Source of the DNA: Planctomycetota bacterium
GTDB taxonomy: Bacteria > Planctomycetota > SZUA-567 > H5-PLA8 > CALKMO01
Assembly (NCBI GenBank): GCA_026417845.1
Contig: JAOACM010000340.1
Span: 1 to 5,130 of the forward strand
Length of the DNA stretch: 5,130 bases
Direction: 5' to 3'
Within the stretch, counting starts at the first letter, position 1. Each line of letters starts with the position of its first letter. The translations under genes were made by a program, and so were the position numbers. Below the pieces are notes generated by a model. That model saw only the letters and a list, made by a program, of their open reading frames with translations, searched no databases and had not been told where the DNA came from. This document shows, piece after piece, positions 1-3,837 of this stretch.

Positions 1-19
1 AGATGTGTATAAGAGACAG
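1..19. other. Tn5/Nextera mosaic-end adapter remnant (library artefact)
   Basis: The first 19 bases, AGATGTGTATAAGAGACAG, are identical to the hyperactive Tn5 mosaic end used in Nextera tagmentation libraries. The natural IS50 outside and inside ends differ from this hybrid sequence, so a genuine Tn5 end is unlikely. Genomic sequence should be taken to start at base 20. Any reading frame continuing into bases 1-19 is artificial, including the 3' part of the ACT-domain gene. Confidence 0.96.
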
Positions 20-455
20 CGCCGGGCCTGACCACTACGCGCATCGAGAAGACCGGTATGCCCGAAAACGGGGCCGGCCGGACATCGCTCTCCAGCGCCT
101 CCACGTTGGCGCCCCGGTCGGCCAGGAACTTCGCGACGCGGTTCACTATCCCCTGTCTGTCGGGCATCCGCAGCCCTATCTCCGCGACCGGTTCGGGAGT
201 TCTGGCCGGCGCCGTCGTCGGCCTGATCGCGCAGATCATCCCGTTCTTCGCGGCCCAGGCTTTCACGGCATCTCCGGCCTCGCGCGGCGAGTTCCCGTCC
301 CCCGAGCAGAGCATCAGCAGGCCAAACTCTCCGCCCAGGTGCGCCATGCGGCTATCCTCTATGTTGCACCTCAGTCCTGCGATTATGCGGGAAACCTCCT
401 CGACTATACCCGGGCGGTCGGAACCCATGACGCATACCACGAAATATTCCCTCAC
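20..455 (-). CDS. GcvR-like two-ACT-domain regulatory protein (3' end missing)
   Basis: The frame is open on the minus strand from a GTG at 455 to the contig edge, giving 145 codons; the true C-terminus is lost at the adapter. It reads as two ACT domains. The first, about residues 3-76, has the signature VMGSDRPGIVEEV followed by CNIEDSRMAHLGGEFGLLMLCSG. The second, about residues 88-145, has LRMPDRQGIVNRV and ends in a beta strand, FSMRVVVRPG. This order, the NIEDSR...LGxEF segment and the length (GcvR is about 180-190 residues) match the glycine cleavage system repressor GcvR and related ACT proteins, which bind amino acids or partner proteins rather than acting as enzymes. GcvR itself works with GcvA; no GcvA is visible here. 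The start is ambiguous: an ATG at 461 is in frame, but GGAGG (463-467) lies only 1 base from it and an ideal 7 bases from the GTG at 455, so GTG is preferred. The family call is firm; the exact regulatory target is unknown. Confidence 0.87.
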
Positions 456-461
456 TGGCAT

Positions 462-481
462 CCCTCCCTTCCCGCCCCCCC
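462..481 (-). promoter_or_regulatory. G-quadruplex motif covering the RBS of the ACT gene
   Basis: Read on the coding (minus) strand, four G-tracts occur in a row: seven Gs (481-475), C, three Gs (473-471), AA, three Gs (468-466), A, three Gs (464-462). Loops of 1, 2 and 1 bases fit the canonical G-quadruplex pattern with very short loops. The last two tracts include the GGAGG Shine-Dalgarno core (467-463), so a folded quadruplex in the mRNA would hide the ribosome-binding site. The motif is directly visible; a regulatory effect is inference, and G-richness could arise by chance in this genome. Confidence 0.5.
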
Positions 482-551
482 GCAACCCGCCGGATCGCAC
501 CCGGGGCCGGCCCGGGCGCAGGCGCATGCCGCATCATGACGCGGCCGCCAA

Positions 552-577
552 CCTGTGCGCCGGATCCCGGCGCCAGG
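552..577. repeat. Strong intergenic hairpin (inverted repeat)
   Basis: GCGCCGG (557-563) and CCGGCGC (567-573) form a perfect 7-bp stem around a 3-base loop. CCT (552-554) and AGG (575-577) add three more pairs across a small internal loop. No T-run follows on either strand, so it is not a classic intrinsic terminator. The left arm plus loop, GCGCCGGATCC (557-567), recurs exactly at 2107-2117 in the next intergenic gap, where it also forms a hairpin. Confidence 0.5.
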
Positions 578-751
578 ACCGCGCGCCCGTACCGCGCGCA
601 TGCATGTGCCGCGCGTCCGCCTGTATCGCGCGCCTGTTTTTAGAGCCTGCCCGAAAACCTCCGGCTGGCAGCTCATACGCCCGGCTGGGCCTGCTGCTCA
701 GCGGGAAGTTTTTGGATAGGTGCTTGCTGCCCCTCCTGTCTGTATCCCGCG

Positions 752-1804
752 CTACCTGACCATCATGGCCAGCAGGGCCTTCTTGGCGTAGATGGCGTTC
801 AGCGCCTCGTGCGGGATGACCGACTTCTTCCCGTCCATCACCGAATCGGTGGCGCAAACTCCCCTGTGCGCCGGCCCCGAGTGGGTGTACAGGACGTCCG
901 GTTTGGCGCATGCGAGCACCTCGTCGGTCACCGTCCACTTCGGAACCTCCACCGCCTTCTCCTCCGGCGACTGCTCGCCCGCAAGCATGCTGCGGATCAG
1001 GGTGCTGGCCTGGATGAAGTCCGCGCCCTCGACGGCCTTCTTCAGATCGGTCACGATCTCCAGCCGCGTGCCGGCCTTCTCCGCCAGCGCTTTCCCCTCA
1101 GCCATTATATTTCCGTCCACTGTGGCGGCGTAGGATTCGGGTATGGCGAGGACCAGGTTAATGCCGAGCTTCGGGCTGCAGCGGATCAGCGAATGCAGTA
1201 TGCCGCGCGCCATCCCGGTGTAGACCAGATTTATTCCCCTGAGCCTGCCCTTGAACTGCTTTATCGTCATCAGTTCGCCTATCACGTGCGTTACGTGGTC
1301 CTTCGGCGTGCAGGCGTTTACGACCGGTTTTTTCATGTTCGCGGCGAAGGCGTCCATTTCCTCCTGCTTCCACAGGCGCGCCGAGAGCACGTCCAGGCTC
1401 TGGTCCATCGCGTGCGCCGTGTCAACGATGCTCTCGCCCCGCCCCATCTGCGTCTCCTCGACGCGCATGTATATGTTCGAACCGCCCAGCTGGGCCATGG
1501 CCGCCTCGAAGCCGAGTCTGGTGCGCGTGGATGGGTACACGAAAAGCAGCCCCTGGACCCTGCCCTGGAGCAGGGAGCTGTAGGTCGGATCGTACCTGTT
1601 GTCGCGGAACCACTCGGCAAGGCTTATGACCTCCTCGATGTCCTCTCCGGACAGCACTCCGATGTGAGGCAGAGTTTTGCCGCGCAGCCTGTCGCTTATT
1701 TCCGGCGCGCGCGGTTCCCGTCCTGTCTTGCCGCCGGCGCCCGCCGCCCCGCCGCTCCCAGTAACCTTCCTTGCCTTGTTTGCCTTCTTCGCCCTCTTCG
1801 CCAT
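752..1804 (-). CDS. Divergent ornithine/aspartate carbamoyltransferase-family protein
   Basis: The 350-residue product has the transcarbamylase fold, closest in pattern to ornithine carbamoyltransferase. The carbamoyl-phosphate loop PSTRTR (91-96) is intact and is followed by the OTCase-like TQMGRGESIVDTA (118-130) and the conserved Arg143. Other landmarks have changed. HPxQ has become HVTH (170-173), HCLP has become HSGP (308-311) within HSGPAHRG, the expected SMG loop reads STLIRSMLAG (267-276), and the ENRxH arginine aligns with Ala337. It is therefore probably not a standard OTCase or ATCase; carbamoyl phosphate binding may persist with a different acceptor, or catalysis may be lost. Residues 1-35 are a Lys/Ala/Gly-rich extension before the domain. 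The ATG at 1804 is the first possible start, because an in-frame TGA sits at 1810-1808, and no alternative ATG, GTG or TTG precedes the domain. AGGAG lies 8 bases upstream. The stop is TAG at 754-752. It lies 389 bases downstream of the creatininase-family gene on the same strand. Confidence 0.88.
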   Translation of the reverse strand: MAKRAKKANKARKVTGSGGAAGAGGKTGREPRAPEISDRLRGKTLPHIGVLSGEDIEEVISLAEWFRDNRYDPTYSSLLQGRVQGLLFVYPSTRTRLGFEAAMAQLGGSNIYMRVEETQMGRGESIVDTAHAMDQSLDVLSARLWKQEEMDAFAANMKKPVVNACTPKDHVTHVIGELMTIKQFKGRLRGINLVYTGMARGILHSLIRCSPKLGINLVLAIPESYAATVDGNIMAEGKALAEKAGTRLEIVTDLKKAVEGADFIQASTLIRSMLAGEQSPEEKAVEVPKWTVTDEVLACAKPDVLYTHSGPAHRGVCATDSVMDGKKSVIPHEALNAIYAKKALLAMMVR

Positions 1805-1812
1805 TGCTCATG

Positions 1813-1819
1813 CTCCTCC
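1813..1819 (-). promoter_or_regulatory. Ribosome-binding site of the carbamoyltransferase gene
   Basis: GGAGGAG on the minus strand is followed by two nearby ATGs, at 1811 and 1804. Only the 1804 ATG, 8 bases after AGGAG, opens the frame with transcarbamylase motifs. The 1811 ATG opens a different frame giving a low-complexity peptide. Confidence 0.7.
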
Positions 1820-1907
1820 ACCCGACCGCCGCTCCCCGACCCGGGGAGACGCCCCGCCGTCGCGCCGTGCCGGTTGCCGGACTCGTTCGCGGCGGCGACC
1901 GTGGCGG

Positions 1908-1935
1908 ATGATATCTTTCCGCGCGGCGGGTGCAA
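1908..1935 (-). promoter_or_regulatory. Weak candidate promoter for the carbamoyltransferase gene
   Basis: On the minus strand, TTGCAC (1935-1930; shares TTG with the sigma-70 -35 box) is separated by 16 bases from TATCAT (1913-1908; five of six matches to TATAAT). This would start transcription about 95-100 bases before the ATG. The -10 match is notable in such G+C-rich sequence, but the -35 match is poor and the sigma specificity of the host is unknown. Confidence 0.2.
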
Positions 1936-1940
1936 GGTAT

Positions 1941-1962
1941 TGCGCGGGCGGTATCCCGCGCA
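1941..1962. repeat. Perfect 8-bp hairpin or operator-like palindrome
   Basis: TGCGCGGG (1941-1948) and CCCGCGCA (1955-1962) are exact reverse complements around a 6-base spacer. It sits immediately upstream, in the minus sense, of the weak -35-like box, so it could be a protein-binding site or a transcript hairpin. It could also be chance in a CG-rich background. Confidence 0.35.
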
Positions 1963-2063
1963 GGGTGCGTAACCCAGGTGTGGTACCCGGCTCACTTCAA
2001 CAGATGATGGCCGGATAACCGCCAGGCGGCTTGCGGTATCGTCCTGGGTCCGTCCCGTCCGCC

Positions 2064-2086
2064 TCTCCTGCCTGTTGGCAGTGAGA
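2064..2086. repeat. Bulged hairpin downstream of the creatininase-family gene
   Basis: TCTCCTGCC (2064-2072) pairs with GGCAG (2077-2081) and GAGA (2083-2086), with one unpaired T at 2082 and a TGTT loop, making 9 bp. It lies about 110 bases after the stop of the upstream minus-strand gene. Without a following U-run it is at best a weak processing or termination structure. Confidence 0.3.
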
Positions 2087-2106
2087 CGGAGACAAGGATG
2101 CGACCG

Positions 2107-2131
2107 GCGCCGGATCCTGGGATCCTGGCGC
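2107..2131. repeat. Imperfect hairpin sharing an arm with the one at 552-577
   Basis: GCGCC (2107-2111) pairs with GGCGC (2127-2131). Further inner pairing of GGATC with GATCC-type sequence occurs through one wobble and one bulge. The 8-base unit GGATCCTG is also present twice in tandem (2112-2127). The first 11 bases, GCGCCGGATCC, are identical to 557-567. It lies 63 bases past the end of the creatininase-family gene. Confidence 0.4.
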
Positions 2132-2193
2132 TACCCATATGCCGCCGCAGGAATGCCGCAACTTGGTCACGCCCCTTCCCGCGCACGGCCGGC

Positions 2194-2988
2194 TCAGGAC
2201 GAGCCTGCCCCGCTGTCCTCGATGTAGGGGAACGACGGCGTGCGCGGCGCCGCGGACAGCTCGACCAGGAAGCGCGCCAGCCCCTCGATCGAGGCGCCCA
2301 GGATCGCGCGCCCGGTCTCCGCACTCGCTGTACGGCTCTCGCCCCCGGCGCTGCGCGGCACATACAGATGCCATGGCCTTACGAAGAAGGTCTCCCGGAG
2401 CGAGGGGAGGGAGAGCTTCCCGAATGGGTTGTCGGCGAGGCGGTCGGTCTTCACGAGATCCGGCCGGATCGCCAAGTTCATGGAAGTTTCCCACTCCCCC
2501 GCATGGTCGGACGGATGTTTTATGAGCTTCGACTCGATCCCGCCGGAAAAGTCGCAGGGGCAGACCATGCACACGAACGGCGATCCGTCCCGGCCGGCGA
2601 TCTCCCGCAGCGCCGCGCGCAGCGCGTCGGTGTTGCCGCCGTGATCGTTGACCACGACCACCTTTTCGATTCCGTCGGCGGCAAGCTGCTCGACTATGTC
2701 CTCCACGACCCGCATCAGCGTCCTGACGCCAATCCTGAGCGCGAACGGGAACCGCCTGAAATTTACATTATTGCCGATCGGCAGGGTCGGCAGGCATATC
2801 ACTTTCGCCCCCCGCCTCACGGCCCTGCGGACTGCCTCCTCCGGCACCGTCCTGGTCAGGAAGGTGTCGCTCCCGTAAGGCAGATGTGGGCCGTGCGGTT
2901 CCGTAGACCCGATCGGGACGACCGCAGTGTTCGGCTGCAGTTCGCGTACCTCCTCGATCGTCATCTCCTCCAGTATTCCGCTTTTCAT
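2194..2988 (-). CDS. Creatininase-family metal-dependent amidohydrolase
   Basis: The 264-residue protein has the usual length of the creatininase superfamily, cytoplasmic metal-dependent hydrolases that open or cleave amide and C-N bonds. The family also includes MftE and the archaeal deformylase ArfB. Motifs appear in order: VVPIGSTEPHGPHLPYGSDT (residues 23-42; likely metal ligands Glu30, His32 and Asp41), VVVNDHGGN (111-119; His116) and HAGEWETS (162-169; Glu165). The glycine usual in NGHGGN is Asp115 here. The residue two after His116 is Gly, not the Glu seen in true creatininase (NGHYEN), so creatinine need not be the substrate. The ATG at 2988 is chosen because AGGAG lies 9 bases upstream (3002-2998) and similarity starts at once. 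The frame stays open to an ATG at 3162, but that extra stretch is Arg/Pro-rich and not family-like. The stop is TGA at 2196-2194. It is the first of three same-strand genes and diverges from the insertion sequence. Family is certain, substrate unknown. Confidence 0.93.
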   Translation of the reverse strand: MKSGILEEMTIEEVRELQPNTAVVPIGSTEPHGPHLPYGSDTFLTRTVPEEAVRRAVRRGAKVICLPTLPIGNNVNFRRFPFALRIGVRTLMRVVEDIVEQLAADGIEKVVVVNDHGGNTDALRAALREIAGRDGSPFVCMVCPCDFSGGIESKLIKHPSDHAGEWETSMNLAIRPDLVKTDRLADNPFGKLSLPSLRETFFVRPWHLYVPRSAGGESRTASAETGRAILGASIEGLARFLVELSAAPRTPSFPYIEDSGAGSS

Positions 2989-2997
2989 CCTGCATCT

Positions 2998-3027
2998 CTC
3001 CTGCTCTGACGCGGCGGGGTTCCGCCG
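2998..3027 (-). promoter_or_regulatory. RBS and leader hairpin of the creatininase-family gene
   Basis: AGGAG (3002-2998) stands 9 bases before the ATG at 2988. Just upstream, CGGCGG and CCGCCG (3012-3017 and 3022-3027) form a perfect 6-bp stem with a 4-base loop. The hairpin ends 9 bases before the Shine-Dalgarno sequence in the transcript, close enough to affect ribosome access. Any regulatory role is inference. Confidence 0.35.
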
Positions 3028-3270
3028 TCCGCGCTCCGGATCGGGCGGGCGCGCTTCCGGCTGCAGAAGGCGCCCGCGCCGTAATTGTTCGCCGGCTTCA
3101 GGCAGGGACTGCTGCCGGCAGTGGTGCGCTCGAGCGAGGGGGGCAACAACAGGCTGCCCCATGCGCTCCGCGCCCCCTGTGTCTCACAATACGGCACGGC
3201 AAACAGTTGCCCCTCGCCGCCATGGCGCGACCGCGATGGATCGCCGCGTCGCCTTCCGCGAGAGATCGGT

Positions 3271-3304
3271 CCGCCGGTCGCCGGGAAACTTTTTCCCGCC
3301 GGTC
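3271..3304. repeat. 9-bp direct repeats flanking a perfect hairpin
   Basis: CCGCCGGTC occurs at 3271-3279 and again at 3296-3304. Between and partly overlapping them, CGGGAAA (3282-3288) and TTTCCCG (3292-3298) make a 7-bp stem with a 3-base loop. On the minus strand the arm ends in a short A/G run, not a U-tract. The function is unknown. Confidence 0.4.
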
Positions 3305-3415
3305 CCACCATTTTCCAGCGCGACGGGCCGGCCGCAAGCGATTCGGGTCGTGCGGCGATAGCGGGGGTGCATGGCCGTAAATGCGTAAAGTTTTTCCGCG
3401 CGGATGCCGATGCTC

Positions 3416-3439
3416 TTTTCAAAAGGGTTTTCAAAAGGG
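3416..3439 (+). repeat. Tandem 12-bp repeat in the transposase leader
   Basis: TTTTCAAAAGGG is present twice without interruption and is followed at once by CCTTTTTAG (3440-3448). Each unit contains CTTTTCAAAAG-like dyad symmetry. The first AAAAGG can pair with CCTTTT (3440-3445) in the plus transcript, giving a hairpin that runs into a U-rich tract just before the ribosome-binding site. This could be a terminator-like leader that damps transcription entering the element from outside; that role is inference. Confidence 0.6.
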
Positions 3440-3447
3440 CCTTTTTA

Positions 3448-3454
3448 GAGGAGG
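3448..3454 (+). promoter_or_regulatory. Ribosome-binding site of transposase orfA
   Basis: GAGGAGG ends 8 bases before the ATG at 3463, an optimal spacing. It decides this start over upstream in-frame candidates such as the ATG at 3085, which lack a comparable site and read as non-family sequence. Confidence 0.75.
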
Positions 3455-3462
3455 GCACGGCA

Positions 3463-3837
3463 ATGGCGATTTCCAAGAAAGAGCTGGACCGGATCGAGGA
3501 GGAGCTTGTTCGCAAGACGAGGGCAGCCTTCAGAAAACTGTTTGACCCTGATCGGCAGGACCAGCTTGTCACTCTGACACAGCGCGAAAGTGAGGTCCTT
3601 CGCCTGGGGCACGAGTTGCAAGCAATGATGCTGAAAGAACATCTGGCTTCCGATCCGCATGCCGGCGAGGCCGCTCTGGAAGGGATTCGCTGTCCGCGGT
3701 GTCGCGAGGTCGGGGCGCCCGATCCTGAAGACCCCGAGCCCGTGCCGAGGGTCATACAGACGCAAGCCGGGCCGCAGGAAATCCTGCGGCGGAAGTACAG
3801 GTGCCCGTCCTGCCGGACGGTCTTTTTCCCCCTATGA
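3463..3837 (+). CDS. ISKra4-family transposase, N-terminal part (orfA)
   Basis: The 124-codon frame starts at the ATG at 3463 behind a strong Shine-Dalgarno sequence. Residues 1-60 are a charged, helical segment, as in the N-termini of this family. Residues 77-117 form a zinc-binding module with CPRC (77-80) and CPSC (114-117), probably for DNA binding, and the frame ends in RTVFFPL. Family members continue directly from a [FY][FY]P motif into a [DE]xxLGL stretch. Here that continuation (YDERLGLGPENLSP) lies in the overlapping orfB frame, entered one base later. OrfA alone has no catalytic residues. Translated with one base skipped after CCC at 3829-3831, orfA and orfB give a fusion of about 553 residues, a plausible full-length transposase. 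Without the shift, orfA would be a 124-residue zinc-finger protein that might act as an inhibitor. Confidence 0.85.
   Translation: MAISKKELDRIEEELVRKTRAAFRKLFDPDRQDQLVTLTQRESEVLRLGHELQAMMLKEHLASDPHAGEAALEGIRCPRCREVGAPDPEDPEPVPRVIQTQAGPQEILRRKYRCPSCRTVFFPL
3829..3837 (+). other. Putative +1 frameshift site CCC-CTA-TGA
   Basis: OrfA codons read GTC TTT TTC CCC CTA TGA, while the catalytic continuation TAT GAC GAG lies in the frame one base ahead. A tRNA-Pro on CCC (3829-3831) could slip one base forward onto CCC (3830-3832), because five Cs occupy 3828-3832. The next codon would then be TAT (3833-3835). A stop codon two codons after the slip and the uncommon CTA in the A-site are features that favour +1 slippage. 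A true one-base insertion in the T5C5 run (3823-3832) would look the same. Confidence 0.5.

Larger units (their letters stand above)
462..751. other. Intergenic gap between carbamoyltransferase and ACT genes
   Basis: These 290 bases are very G+C-rich and hold no reading frame with recognisable protein sequence and no tRNA. Open frames crossing the gap on either strand read as Arg/Pro/Gly-rich low-complexity peptide typical of shadows. Visible structure includes a hairpin at 552-577, a 6-bp CCCGGG/CCCGGG hairpin at 500-516 with a 5-base loop, and the G-tracts at 462-481. No convincing promoter boxes or U-tract terminator were seen. Confidence 0.6.
1805..2193. other. 389-base intergenic gap with hairpins and no gene
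   Basis: There is no supported gene here. The gap holds three inverted repeats: 2107-2131, an imperfect hairpin with the GCGCCGGATCC arm; 2064-2086, where TCTCCTGCC pairs with GGCAG and GAGA across a one-base bulge around a TGTT loop; and 1941-1962, a perfect 8-bp stem. None is followed by a T-tract in the minus-strand transcript, so none is called a terminator. A weak promoter-like pair lies at 1908-1935. No tRNA T-loop signature was seen on either strand. Confidence 0.6.
2989..3462. other. 474-base divergent intergenic region
   Basis: This lies between the minus-strand creatininase-family gene and the plus-strand transposase and must contain their upstream regions and the left end of the insertion sequence. 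No coding sequence is supported: frames running through it are compositional shadows. Visible elements are the 3012-3027 hairpin, the 10-bp palindrome CTGCCGGCAG (3112-3121), a 6-bp hairpin GGGGCA/TGCCCC (3140-3160), a hairpin between direct repeats (3271-3304), and a tandem 12-mer (3416-3439). Sequence becomes noticeably richer in A and T after about 3360, which may mark entry into the element. No clear sigma-70 promoter was found for either gene. Confidence 0.55.

Noticed and set aside
3..539. Plus-strand open frame of 178 codons at the window start
   Set aside because: It begins inside the sequencing adapter and lies antisense to clear ACT-domain coding; its peptide is low-complexity Arg/Pro/His-rich.
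462..751. tRNA, small RNA or small protein gene in the gap
   Set aside because: No T-loop or anticodon-arm pattern was found on either strand, and the short frames have no separate start signals.
58..759. Plus-strand open frame of 233 codons
   Set aside because: It is antisense to the ACT gene and the intergenic gap, with no recognisable motifs; long shadow frames are expected at this G+C content.
743..1961. TATCCCGCGC repeated at 743-752 and 1952-1961
   Set aside because: A single 10-base match, one copy overlapping the carbamoyltransferase stop codon, is easily chance in CG-rich sequence.
809..1972. Plus-strand open frame of 387 codons opposite the carbamoyltransferase
   Set aside because: It is longer than the real gene but antisense to conserved STRTR, GRGES and HRG motifs and has no family features of its own.
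2064..2086. Intrinsic terminator after the creatininase-family gene
   Set aside because: The stem is real, but no U-tract follows in the minus-strand transcript, so it is listed only as a hairpin.
2989..3162. N-terminal extension of the creatininase-family gene to an ATG at 3162
   Set aside because: The extra 58 residues are Arg/Pro-rich and not family-like, and the ATG at 2988 has a well-spaced AGGAG and the normal family N-terminus.
3085..3462. Upstream extension of orfA to an ATG at 3085
   Set aside because: The frame is open but has no ribosome-binding site at that ATG, crosses hairpins and repeats, and reads as non-family peptide.
3659..3832. Start of orfB at the ATG at 3659
   Set aside because: Codons 3659-3832 overlap orfA out of frame and give non-transposase sequence; similarity begins exactly where orfA ends.
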